From NCBI GenBank assembly GCA_002418825.1, contig DIEW01000061.1:1-26261 (forward strand): DNA of 26,261 nucleotides, read 5' to 3'. The stretch is from Syntrophaceae bacterium UBA5764. GTDB lineage: Bacteria; Desulfobacterota; Syntrophia; Syntrophales; Smithellaceae. Shown here one piece after another: positions 1 through 7,472 of the stretch. The position numbers and the translations under genes are program-made. The notes beneath the pieces were generated by a model. It was not told the origin of the DNA. It saw only the letters and a list, made by a program, of their open reading frames with translations, and searched no databases. The number at the start of each line of letters is the position of its first letter. The first letter of the stretch is position 1.

Positions 1-21
1 GGAGAGTAGGTGCCGCCGGAT
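1..21 (+). rRNA. rrf: 3' end of 5S rRNA (partial)
   Basis: The first bases read GGAGAGTAGGTGCCGCCGGA. This matches the usual end of bacterial 5S rRNA: a GGGAGAGTAGG segment followed by a GCCGCCGG-like strand that closes helix I. A rho-independent terminator follows about 10 bases later, as expected at the end of an rRNA operon. Only the tail is in the window, so helix I cannot be tested against its 5' strand. Confidence 0.75.
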
Positions 22-30
22 TTAATACAT

Positions 31-66
31 AAAAGCCCCTTCAGGAAACTAGAGGGGCTTTTTTAA
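31..66 (+). terminator. Rho-independent terminator of the rRNA operon
   Basis: AAGCCCCT (33-40) pairs perfectly with AGGGGCTT (53-60) around a 12-base loop and is followed by a run of six T (59-64). It sits just after the 5S tail. The region from here to the thiolase start (67-262) is AT-rich; I see no other gene in it and no convincing promoter. Confidence 0.85.
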
Positions 67-262
67 TGACAAAAAATTTTACCGACAAACACCTAATTAT
101 TAATGTCCTTACATTTTTTTCTTGGTATAGCGTTGAAAAAATGTTATGGAGCGCAAAATTATTAGTAATAGTTAGATTAAATATAGTAAATAAGACAAAA
201 AGCATTTGAATTATTTTTTGTAAAACATAAAGAATAAAAATAATGCAAGGAAGGAATTTACT

Positions 263-1444
263 ATGAGAGAAGTAGTGATTGTAAGCGGCGCCAGGACAGC
301 CATCGGTGATTATATGGGCTCTCTATCGAGTCTGAAACCAGTGCAATTAGGCGTGATCGCCCTCAACGGTGCAATTGCTAAAGCGGGAATTGAGAAAAAA
401 TTGATCCAGGAAGTCGTATGCGGGCATGTGAATCAGGCTGGTGCCCCAGGAAACACTGCCCGGCATATCGCGATGAGCGCGGAACTACCCGTGGAATCTT
501 TCGCCTTTACGGTGCATCAACAGTGTGCTTCTTCTATGCGCGGCGCGGAATTGCTTTCCCAGGAAATTATGCTGGGAAAGATAGATATCGGCGTTGTCGT
601 GGGTGTGGAAAGCATGAGCAATGCTCCTTATTTGTTGTTTGGGGCACGTAAAGGGTATCGCTTGGGGGATGCAGAGCAGATTCAGGACAGCCTGATGATT
701 GGCGGCTTGGTGGATGCTCTTCTGGGCTATCATATGGGTATTACAGCCGACAACATCGCCGACCACTACAAAATTTCTCGCCAGGAACAGGATGAGTGGG
801 CGCTGATGAGTCATCAGAGAGCCTTTGAAGCAATTAAAAAGGGATGGTTCAAGGATGAAATAGTTCCTGTGGAAATCAAAACCAAGAAGGGGCCGGCCAT
901 GTTCGACACTGACGAACATCCGAAACCTGATACCTCGCTGGAAAAACTAGCTCAACTCAAACCGGTGTTCAAAAAAGACGGCACGATTACAGCCGGAAAT
1001 GCCTCTGGATTAAATGATGCCGGATCGGCTATGGTTATCATGGCTGCGAAAACAGCCGCAAAATTGGGCGTCAAACCTCTCGCCAAGGTTATTGCTTCTG
1101 CTCCAGGTTCAGTCGAACCACGCATAATGGGAATGGGTGTTGTTCCGGCAGTACGTAACGCCTTGAAGTTTGCACGAATGAAACTCGAGGATATCGATTA
1201 TTTTGAACTCAACGAAGCCTTTGCTGCTCAAGTCATTGGTTGTAACCGTGAATTGAAAATCGGTCTCGATAGGATTAATGGTGTGGGTTCCGGGATCAGC
1301 CTTGGTCACCCTGTTGGTGCAACCGGTGCAAGACTGATTATTACCATGATTAATGAACTCAAACGTCGGGGCAAGAAGTACGGTTGTGCGGCTTTGTGCG
1401 CCAGCGGTGGGCCAGCTCATGCGTTTATTGTTGAATCCATCTAA
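263..1444 (+). CDS. Thiolase family protein (acetyl-CoA C-acyltransferase)
   Basis: A 393-residue protein of normal thiolase length. Thiolases join or split acyl-CoA and acetyl-CoA in fatty-acid oxidation, ketone or poly-hydroxyalkanoate metabolism. Visible catalytic residues are the nucleophile Cys88 (HQQCASSMRG), the NEAF motif (317-320), His349 in GHPVGATG, and Cys379 near the C-terminus. The start is set by AAGGAAGG seven to eight bases before the ATG. Two spots differ from textbook thiolases: GSGISLGHP instead of a GGAIALGHP-like sequence, and CASGGPAHA instead of CxGGGxG. The gene stands alone, with no acyl-CoA dehydrogenase or hydratase beside it, so the physiological substrate cannot be told. 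In a syntrophic anaerobe it could serve beta-oxidation (inference). Confidence 0.9.
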   Translation: MREVVIVSGARTAIGDYMGSLSSLKPVQLGVIALNGAIAKAGIEKKLIQEVVCGHVNQAGAPGNTARHIAMSAELPVESFAFTVHQQCASSMRGAELLSQEIMLGKIDIGVVVGVESMSNAPYLLFGARKGYRLGDAEQIQDSLMIGGLVDALLGYHMGITADNIADHYKISRQEQDEWALMSHQRAFEAIKKGWFKDEIVPVEIKTKKGPAMFDTDEHPKPDTSLEKLAQLKPVFKKDGTITAGNASGLNDAGSAMVIMAAKTAAKLGVKPLAKVIASAPGSVEPRIMGMGVVPAVRNALKFARMKLEDIDYFELNEAFAAQVIGCNRELKIGLDRINGVGSGISLGHPVGATGARLIITMINELKRRGKKYGCAALCASGGPAHAFIVESI

Positions 1445-1477
1445 AAAATTAGAACAAAACAAGGATAGTGTAAAGAA

Positions 1478-1513
1478 AAATTTCTGTGTTCAAGAAACAC
1501 GGAGATTTTTTTA
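1478..1513. terminator. Bidirectional terminator between thiolase and yjbQ-like gene
   Basis: A 13-base-pair stem (1478-1490 with 1496-1508, including two G-U pairs) closes a five-base loop, CAAGA. Seven or more T follow on the + strand. On the - strand the stem is followed by TTTTTCTTT. It lies between two convergent genes and can serve both. Confidence 0.75.
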
Positions 1514-1930
1514 TTCGCCGATAATTTTGACGAGAACCCTTTTTCTTCTTTTACCGTCAAATTCACCATAAAATATTTGTTCCCAGGGACCAAAGTCGAG
1601 TTTGCCTTTGGTAATCGCCACAACGACTTCCCGCCCCATCACTTGTCTTTTTAGATGAGCATCACCGTTATCTTCACCTGTACGATTATGAAGGTAACGG
1701 GATATTGGTTCTTGCGGAGCGAGCCCTTCCAGCCAGTTTTCATAATCTTGGTGAAGTCCCGGTTCGTCATCATTTATAAACACGGAGGCGGTTATGTGCA
1801 TGGTATTTACCAGTACTCACCCCTCACGGATACCACTTTTTTTCACGCAGTCTTCGACCGATTGGGTAATGTTGACGAATCCTCTGCGGGCAGGAATTTC
1901 GAACCACAATTCTTCACGGAATGTTTTCAT
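1511..1930 (-). pseudogene. yjbQ: YjbQ/UPF0047 family protein with in-frame TGA at codon 38
   Basis: Read from the ATG at 1930, the frame gives MKTFREELWFEIPARRGFVN, continues to KKSGIREG, meets TGA (1819-1817), then resumes with [13 protein letters not shown] and runs to a normal C-terminus ending [10 protein letters not shown]. The 139-codon span matches the usual length of the YjbQ family (TIGR00149). Conserved blocks are present: [29 protein letters not shown] and GEFDGKR. The E. coli member has been linked to thiamine-phosphate synthase activity, but its main role is unclear. A weak AGGG lies about nine bases before the ATG at 1930. The second half (1511-1801, 96 aa) could start at the ATG at 1801 but would lack the N-terminal strands. 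A single-base change (TGG or TTA to TGA) or a sequencing error is the simplest cause. Confidence 0.8.
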
Positions 1931-2029
1931 TGGTAATTGCCCTGTTCAATTTAGGAAAACATACTAGAAGCTAAATGGATTGTCAAAGCTCAATATATGT
2001 GAGCAAGAACAAATAATTATGCAATTAAC

Positions 2030-2059
2030 TTTACAAGGTTAATGCCTTGTGTTAATAAT
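2030..2059 (+). promoter_or_regulatory. Putative sigma-70 promoter for yebC-ruvCAB
   Basis: TTTACA (2030-2035; five of six matches to the -35 consensus) is separated by 18 bases from AATAAT (2054-2059; five of six to the -10 consensus). It lies about 40 bases before the yebC start. This is a sequence match only; AT-rich DNA gives such matches by chance. Confidence 0.4.
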
Positions 2060-2096
2060 TTAAGTCACTAATAGTTAAATTGTTTAGGAGAAAAAT

Positions 2097-2849
2097 ATGT
2101 CCGGCCATTCCAAGTGGAGCACGATAAAAAGGAAAAAAGGCGCACTTGATGCTAAACGCGGTAAGGTATTTACCAAAATTATTAAGGAAATAACGCTGGC
2201 GGCAAAACTGGGCGGCGGCGATATTGAAGGAAATTCGAGGCTCCGACAAGCAGTTGCGGCGGCCAAAGAAGAAAATATGCCCAAAGATAATATTGAGAGG
2301 GCAATAAAGAAAGGAATTGGCGGGGGTGAAGGAGCAGCCAATTATGAAGAAGTAACGTATGAAGGGTATGGGCCGGGAGGAGTGGCGGTTCTTGTTGAGG
2401 TGATGACGGATAATAAAAATAGAACTGTGGCAGAAATCAGACACATCTTTTCCAAGCACGGCGGAAATCTCGGCGAAAACGGATGTGTGTCATGGATATT
2501 TACAAAAAAAGGAAGCATTATTATTGACAAAAAGGAGATCAATGAAGACGCTTTAATGGAACTTGCTTTGGATGCGGGGGCAGAAGATGTTAAAGGCGAA
2601 GAAGATGAATACGAGGTGATTACATCACCTGCTGATTTTGAGGTGGTAAAAAAAGCTCTTGATGATAAAGGAGTAAAGCATCTGGAGGCGCGCATCGGAA
2701 TGATTCCTTCGAATACAGTCACACTGGAAGCGAATAAAGCTGAGCAAATGCTGAAAATGATGGAAAAGCTCGAGGATAACGATGACGTACAAAATGTGTA
2801 CGCGAATTTTGATATTGATAAAGAGATTATGGAAAAATTAAGTCAATAA
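2097..2849 (+). CDS. yebC: YebC/PmpR-family protein (TACO1 family)
   Basis: 250 residues, the usual family length, starting with the hallmark [14 protein letters not shown] and carrying [21 protein letters not shown] and the GYGPGG motif. The family is described as cytosolic transcription regulators and, more recently, as ribosome-associated factors that help translate proline-rich stretches; which applies here is unknown. AGGAG lies seven bases before the ATG. The gene heads a tight set with ruvC, ruvA and ruvB, a very common bacterial arrangement. The gap to ruvC is 29 bases. Confidence 0.96.
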   Translation: MSGHSKWSTIKRKKGALDAKRGKVFTKIIKEITLAAKLGGGDIEGNSRLRQAVAAAKEENMPKDNIERAIKKGIGGGEGAANYEEVTYEGYGPGGVAVLVEVMTDNKNRTVAEIRHIFSKHGGNLGENGCVSWIFTKKGSIIIDKKEINEDALMELALDAGAEDVKGEEDEYEVITSPADFEVVKKALDDKGVKHLEARIGMIPSNTVTLEANKAEQMLKMMEKLEDNDDVQNVYANFDIDKEIMEKLSQ

Positions 2850-2878
2850 AAATAATAATTTATTTAATGGTATAAAAC

Positions 2879-3358
2879 TTGCTAATTTTGGGCGTCGATC
2901 CAGGCAGTAGAAATACAGGCTATGGCGTTGTTTTAAAAGAAGGCAATCGTCTTCAGCATATTGTCTATGGAGAAATCAAACCGCGAAAGGGAAAAAAATT
3001 CTCTGGAACGCTAATTGAAATATATGAACGATTATCTGGAGTAATAGGAAGGACAAAGCCGCAAGCCATTGCACTGGAAAATATTTTTTACGGTAAAAAT
3101 GTACGTAGTTTGGTTATGCAGGCGCAGGTAAGAGGCGTGGTTATTTTGTCCGGTGCTGAAAAAAATACACCAATTTTCGAATATTCTCCTCTGGAAATAA
3201 AAAAAGCCGTCGTTGGTTACGGCAGAGCGGAAAAAAGACAGGTGCAGGCGATGGTAAGGGCAATTTTGAAGCTCCCTGTTTTGCCTCCGGCAGACGCGGC
3301 AGACGCATTGGCTGCTGCAATCTGCCATGCGAATTTTTTTAAGGAGACGTCACTTTAA
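2879..3358 (+). CDS. ruvC: Holliday junction endonuclease RuvC
   Basis: 159 residues. RuvC cuts Holliday junctions symmetrically in recombinational repair, acting with RuvAB. The acidic catalytic set is visible: Asp7 in LGVDPG, Glu67 in ALENIFYG, and Asp139 and Asp142 in PADAADALAAA, matching E. coli D7, E66, D138 and D141. The start must be TTG, because the first residues LILGVDPG are the conserved N-terminus and the only nearby ATG upstream (2867) runs into a stop. No good ribosome-binding site is seen, so initiation may be weak or coupled to yebC. The frame ends one base before the ruvA ATG. Confidence 0.95.
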   Translation: MLILGVDPGSRNTGYGVVLKEGNRLQHIVYGEIKPRKGKKFSGTLIEIYERLSGVIGRTKPQAIALENIFYGKNVRSLVMQAQVRGVVILSGAEKNTPIFEYSPLEIKKAVVGYGRAEKRQVQAMVRAILKLPVLPPADAADALAAAICHANFFKETSL

Positions 3359-3359
3359 G

Positions 3360-3968
3360 ATGATCGCCATGATCAGCGGTAAGATCGTTTATAAGGGCAT
3401 TTCTCATGTTGTTATTGACGCTCAGGGCGTGGGGTATCGTGTTTTTATACCGCTGACCACTTTTTATGTATTGCCGGAAAATGGTCATGACGTTACGCTG
3501 CATATACATACTCATGTTAAGCAGGATGGAATAAACTTATTTGGTTTTTACACGATTCAGGAAAGAGACATTTTTGAATTAATGCTTACCGTAAGTGGCA
3601 TCGGCCCCAAAATGTCTATAAATATTCTTTCCGGCATTTCCGTTTCTGAATTATTGAACGCAATATCCAAAGGAGATCTAAAGAAATTAATTAGCATACC
3701 AGGATTGGGGAAAAAAACAGCAGAGAGATTGATCCTTGAATTAAAGGAAAAGGTCATCAAAAGAATGATTATCGAAGAAACTCCGGAGGGAACGGATAGA
3801 CAAAGAGAAAAAGATATTATTAAGGAAGATGCTCTTTCCGCACTGGTTAATTTGGGGTATAAGAACAATATTGCACAGGATGCCTTGGATAAAGTGATGA
3901 ATGAATTAACAACGGATTTGGCGATGGAACAGATTTTGAAGAAAACATTAAAAATTCTGTCGGATTAA
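3360..3968 (+). CDS. ruvA: Holliday junction branch migration protein RuvA
   Basis: 202 residues, close to E. coli RuvA (203). RuvA binds the four-way junction as a tetramer and loads RuvB. The N-terminal OB fold begins MIAMISGKIVYKG. Two helix-hairpin-helix motifs follow, VSGIGPKMSINIL and IPGLGKKTAERLILELK, and a C-terminal three-helix domain would contact RuvB. I chose the ATG at 3360, one base after the ruvC stop. AAGGAG at 3341-3346 lies inside the ruvC end, 13 bases upstream; the in-frame ATG at 3369 is an alternative. A longer reading from 3327 adds only out-of-family residues inside ruvC. Confidence 0.95.
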   Translation: MIAMISGKIVYKGISHVVIDAQGVGYRVFIPLTTFYVLPENGHDVTLHIHTHVKQDGINLFGFYTIQERDIFELMLTVSGIGPKMSINILSGISVSELLNAISKGDLKKLISIPGLGKKTAERLILELKEKVIKRMIIEETPEGTDRQREKDIIKEDALSALVNLGYKNNIAQDALDKVMNELTTDLAMEQILKKTLKILSD

Positions 3969-3985
3969 AAAAGGTATAAACAATA

Positions 3986-5014
3986 ATGAGTGATCAGCTT
4001 AAGAATCCTTTAATTAATCCTGTTTGTGAAGATGAAGAATATAAATTTGAAGTCAGTTTGCGGCCGATCAGGCTGAATGATTACGTTGGGCAGGAAAAAG
4101 TAAAAAGCAATCTGGATATTTTTATTCAAGCAGCGAAAAAACGACGAGAGTCACTTGACCATGTTTTGTTGCATGGTCCGCCGGGACTGGGCAAAACAAC
4201 TTTAGCCTATATTATAGCCCGGGAGATGGGTGTGGACATTAAAGTAACATCGGGGCCTGTTATAGAAAGGCCGGGAGATTTAGCCGCCATTCTAACGAAT
4301 ATGCAAGACCATGAGATATTGTTTATTGATGAGATACATCGGCTGTCACATGTTGTGGAAGAAATTTTATATCCAGCGATGGAGGATTTTTATATTGATA
4401 TTCTGATCGGGCAGGGACCATCCGCCAGATCAATGAAACTGGACATTCCCAAGTTTACGCTTGTTGGCGCGACTACACGTGCGGGTTTGTTAACATCGCC
4501 GTTACGGGATCGTTTTGGCATGCATTTCCGTCTGGAATTTTATTCTGTGCAGGAACTGGCCGTTATTGCTAGGCGCTCTGCTTCTATTTTGAAAATAAAA
4601 ATTTCCGAAGAGGGAGCGCAGGAGCTGGCCAGTCGTGCACGCGGCACGCCGCGTATTGCCAACAGATTACTGAAGAGAGTCCGTGACTATGCGGAAGTCA
4701 AGTATAAAGGAAAGATCGATGATAAAATTGCTTGCGAAGCGTTGGATTTATTTGAAGTTGACCAAAAGGGGTTCGATCAGATGGACAGAAAGCTTCTTTT
4801 GACCATTATAGAAAAGTTCAACGGCGGACCTGTAGGGTTGGAGAGTATTTCCGCGGCCATGGGCGAAGAAAAGACAACAATTGAAGACATATACGAACCT
4901 TATCTCATACAGGAAGGGTACTTACAAAGAACTGCCAGGGGAAGAATCGCTTGCGCGAAGGCTTACGAGCATTTTGGTCTGAAAAGTTCCAATGAGCAAA
5001 AAGGATTGTTTTAG
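3986..5014 (+). CDS. ruvB: Holliday junction branch migration helicase RuvB
   Basis: 342 residues, the normal size. RuvB is the AAA+ ring motor that drives branch migration with RuvA. Walker A GPPGLGKT (64-71), Walker B ILFIDEIH (111-118), the sensor GATTRAG, the arginine-finger region SPLRDRFG and the C-terminal winged helix with RTARGR are all present. It starts 17 bases after ruvA and completes the ruvCAB set. Confidence 0.97.
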   Translation: MSDQLKNPLINPVCEDEEYKFEVSLRPIRLNDYVGQEKVKSNLDIFIQAAKKRRESLDHVLLHGPPGLGKTTLAYIIAREMGVDIKVTSGPVIERPGDLAAILTNMQDHEILFIDEIHRLSHVVEEILYPAMEDFYIDILIGQGPSARSMKLDIPKFTLVGATTRAGLLTSPLRDRFGMHFRLEFYSVQELAVIARRSASILKIKISEEGAQELASRARGTPRIANRLLKRVRDYAEVKYKGKIDDKIACEALDLFEVDQKGFDQMDRKLLLTIIEKFNGGPVGLESISAAMGEEKTTIEDIYEPYLIQEGYLQRTARGRIACAKAYEHFGLKSSNEQKGLF

Positions 5015-5040
5015 TTGTCACCATTACGGTTAATGGTCAG

Positions 5041-5571
5041 ATGGTCATGAAGCTTTTGATGCATATTTGCTGTGGGCCTTGTGCAATTTATCCATTAAAA
5101 GAATTGCGTACCAAAGGGTTTGAAGTCACAGGTCTTTTTTATAATCCCAATATACATCCTTATCGAGAATACAAAAAAAGAGGCCAAACACTTAAAGATT
5201 ACGCCCAAAAATCATATTTTAATGTTATTTGGTCGGATTATCCAATGGAAGAATTTATCAGACAGACCGCTTTTAAGGAAAAAGACAGATGTGTCTATTG
5301 CGTAACTGATCGCCTGAAATATACGGCCAAACTTGCCGCTAATGATAATTATGACGCATTTACGACCACTTTGCTGTACAGCATTTACCAAAGGCATGAT
5401 TTAATTAGAGAAATCGGAGAAGATTTTAGCCGCCAGCTGGGTATAAGTTTTTATTATCAGGACTTTAGAGTTGGTTGGTCGGAGGGCGTTAAAATATCTC
5501 GAGAAATGGCGCTTTATCGTCAACCTTATTGCGGTTGTATTTATAGCGAAAAAGAAAGATATTTGAAATAA
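5041..5571 (+). CDS. queH: Epoxyqueuosine reductase QueH
   Basis: 176 residues of the QueH family (DUF208), which carries out the last step of queuosine synthesis by reducing epoxyqueuosine in tRNA without the cobalamin used by QueG. The cysteine pattern fits: Cys10-Cys11 and Cys14 in MHICCGPC, Cys84 and Cys87 in DRCVYC, and Cys164 and Cys166 in PYCGC. The paired cysteines bind an iron-sulfur cluster and metal or act in redox, as known from the family. Either ATG 5041 or ATG 5047 (MKLLMHICC) may be the start; no clear ribosome-binding site separates them. It follows ruvB by 26 bases and probably shares its transcript. Confidence 0.93.
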   Translation: MVMKLLMHICCGPCAIYPLKELRTKGFEVTGLFYNPNIHPYREYKKRGQTLKDYAQKSYFNVIWSDYPMEEFIRQTAFKEKDRCVYCVTDRLKYTAKLAANDNYDAFTTTLLYSIYQRHDLIREIGEDFSRQLGISFYYQDFRVGWSEGVKISREMALYRQPYCGCIYSEKERYLK

Positions 5572-5669
5572 ATCTATTCCATACTACTGTGGCAAAATTA
5601 CCACACAAAGTTAATATCGGCCTTAATTAAATATTATTAATTTTATAAATTCGTAATAATTATAATATA

Positions 5670-5697
5670 TTATCAATTTAAAGAAGATTTATATAAT
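5670..5697 (+). promoter_or_regulatory. Putative sigma-70 promoter for lpxC
   Basis: TTATCA (5670-5675; four of six) and a perfect TATAAT (5692-5697) are spaced 16 bases apart, about 50 bases before the lpxC ATG. A 12-base AT palindrome (ATAATATATTAT, 5662-5673) overlaps the -35 element. The 175-base gap after queH supports a separate promoter here. Confidence 0.4.
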
Positions 5698-5746
5698 GGT
5701 ACAGGATTTGCTCATAATAAAGGTAAAAAAATTCTGATATTGGATT

Positions 5747-6679
5747 ATGAATTTACAGCGTACTTTAAATAAAGAAATTAACTGTTCCAGCATTGGGTTA
5801 CATACCGGACGTAAAGTGAAAATGAAGATAAAACCGGCGCAGGTTGATACCGGAATTACCTTTAAGCGCCGTGATATTCCGGAAGCGCCCGAGATTCATG
5901 CGAACTTCAATAATGTTTGTGATACGACATTGGCAACATCATTGGGGACTAATGGTACCAGAGTTGCTACTGTAGAACATATTCTGTCCGCATTTTGTGG
6001 GATGGGCGTAGATAACGCGATAGTAGAATTGGATTCATTCGAAGTACCTATTATGGATGGAAGCGCACTTCCGTTTGTTAATTTGTTTAAGGAGGTGGGA
6101 ACGCATGCTCAGGAAAAAACCAAAAGAATGTTGTTAATTACAAAACCTGTTGAGGTGCAAGAGAAAGATGCAAGCGCATCTTTCTTGCCCGCTGATGAGT
6201 TTAAAATTACTTATGAAATTGATTTTAGTCATAATGTAATCGGGAAGCAGTCATATAGCATGACTTTTTCAGATGAAGTTTATGAAAAAAATATATGCTC
6301 CGCCCGAACCTTCGGTTTTTTAAGAGAGGTAGAATACTTGCAGGCTAAGGGACTGGGGCTGGGAGGATCGTTGGAAAATGCCATCGTTCTTGATGACGAA
6401 AAGGTTATTAATAAAGACGGATTGCGTTTCCCCGATGAATTTGTCAAACATAAAATTCTTGATGCAATAGGTGATTTGTTTTTATTAGGCATGCCCATCA
6501 TCGGTCATTTTATTGCTTACAAATCAGGTCATCGCCTGAATAATTTATTGCTGAAAAAATTGATGAACAGCACAGATTCCTGGAAGATTATCCACTGCAC
6601 GGACCTTCGGCAAAATTTTTCTAAAGTTAATTCTTTTAAAATCACACCTTTTAGAATCCTTGATTCAGTTCAAGCATAA
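5747..6679 (+). CDS. lpxC: UDP-3-O-acyl-N-acetylglucosamine deacetylase LpxC
   Basis: 310 residues. LpxC is the zinc deacetylase that makes the committed step of lipid A synthesis, so this organism should have an LPS outer membrane. Zinc ligands His78 (VEHILSAF), His235 and Asp239 (KHKILDAIGD) are present, as are Glu77 and His262 (SGHRLNN). SARTFGF (185-191) forms the substrate passage. All match E. coli H79, H238, D242, E78 and H265. The start ATG gives MNLQRTLN, the normal N-terminus; the ribosome-binding site is poor. The gene stands between queH and the DUF4390-ntrYX module, with wide gaps on both sides. Confidence 0.96.
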   Translation: MNLQRTLNKEINCSSIGLHTGRKVKMKIKPAQVDTGITFKRRDIPEAPEIHANFNNVCDTTLATSLGTNGTRVATVEHILSAFCGMGVDNAIVELDSFEVPIMDGSALPFVNLFKEVGTHAQEKTKRMLLITKPVEVQEKDASASFLPADEFKITYEIDFSHNVIGKQSYSMTFSDEVYEKNICSARTFGFLREVEYLQAKGLGLGGSLENAIVLDDEKVINKDGLRFPDEFVKHKILDAIGDLFLLGMPIIGHFIAYKSGHRLNNLLLKKLMNSTDSWKIIHCTDLRQNFSKVNSFKITPFRILDSVQA

Positions 6680-6864
6680 CTTAAATTAATCTTGATTTTT
6701 ATCTTCATGTTACCTAGTATAAAAGGCTAAGCTTACATAGGTGGCTCGGGTTTTTGTAATTTATTATTTAGTGTTATCAGTATGTTATCCTTCAAGGCAA
6801 GGGGTAGCCGAAAATGATGATAGCATTCTCGAGGCAGTAATAGATTTTTTATTAAAAAATAGTC

Positions 6865-7443
6865 ATGGATAAAATGAAAAATATATTCAGCACGGTACTT
6901 TGTATTATTCTTCTTCTGATAATTTGCATGGTCGTTCAAGCGCGAACAGCCAGCCCAAAAATTGCAGATTTTCTAATTACTAATGATGAAGAAAAAGTTC
7001 TTTTATATGCTCGACTGGTAGATGGATTTAAAAGTGAAATGAAATCGGAAATACTGGCAGGAGTGCCACAAGATGTGGTTTTACGAGTGAAAGTTTACGA
7101 GGAGAGACCATGGTGGATATGGGATAAAAAAATAAACCAGAGTGAAATCAAGCGAACTATCAGGTATGATAATCTTATAAAGACCTTTACTATTACGACA
7201 AATGGCAATCCTGATCCGGCCGTGTTTCCTGATTTATCAAGCGCTCAGAGCGCGATGGCGGATTTCAACGGTGTTGTCGTTACTTCTATAATAGCTCTCA
7301 AAAAAGGTAAAAATTATTATCTGAAGGTAAAAATAATAATAGAAAGATTTCGCCTTCCCTTGGGCATGGAATATATATTTTCTTTCGTATCTTACTGGGA
7401 TTATGCAACTGACTGGTACAAGCAGAAATTTATATTGAAATAG
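6865..7443 (+). CDS. Exported DUF4390 protein next to ntrYX
   Basis: 192 residues. A short basic start and a long hydrophobic run (about residues 4-22) ending at VQA-RTA suggest a signal peptide or membrane anchor with the rest in the periplasm. The mature part has the features I associate with DUF4390: LYARLVDGF near the start, RPWWIWDKK, an RTIRYDNL segment, and a C-terminal RLPLGMEYIFSFVSYWDY followed by KQKFIL. The function is unknown. The gene is followed after 29 bases by the histidine kinase, a pairing I recall from other proteobacteria, so it may work with that sensor. The in-frame ATG at 6874 is an equally good start; no strong ribosome-binding site decides. Confidence 0.75.
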   Translation: MDKMKNIFSTVLCIILLLIICMVVQARTASPKIADFLITNDEEKVLLYARLVDGFKSEMKSEILAGVPQDVVLRVKVYEERPWWIWDKKINQSEIKRTIRYDNLIKTFTITTNGNPDPAVFPDLSSAQSAMADFNGVVVTSIIALKKGKNYYLKVKIIIERFRLPLGMEYIFSFVSYWDYATDWYKQKFILK

Positions 7444-7472
7444 ATTGTTTGTAAAAGAGACTGTGTGGGTCA

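Noticed and set aside
124..138. Possible sigma-54 promoter (TTGGTATAGCGTTGA) before the thiolase
   Set aside because: It lacks the GC at -12 and the spacing needed, so it does not meet the -24/-12 consensus.
485..919. 144-codon open frame on the - strand inside the thiolase gene
   Set aside because: It lies entirely opposite a well-supported thiolase and its translation resembles no family; it is a shadow of coding sequence.
1817..1819. TGA in the yjbQ frame as selenocysteine or as a reassigned Trp codon
   Set aside because: The family has no cysteine I know of at this position, and I see no clear SECIS-like stem just after the TGA. TGA ends several other genes here, so code reassignment is also out.
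5588..5605. TGTGG...CCACA hairpin after queH
   Set aside because: The stem is only five base pairs and no T-run follows, so I do not call it a terminator.
6680..6864. Gap between lpxC and the DUF4390 gene searched for a small RNA, promoter or small gene
   Set aside because: It has a TATAAA (6718-6723) but no -35 at proper spacing, a short TAAGCTTA palindrome, and no open frame with a ribosome-binding site.
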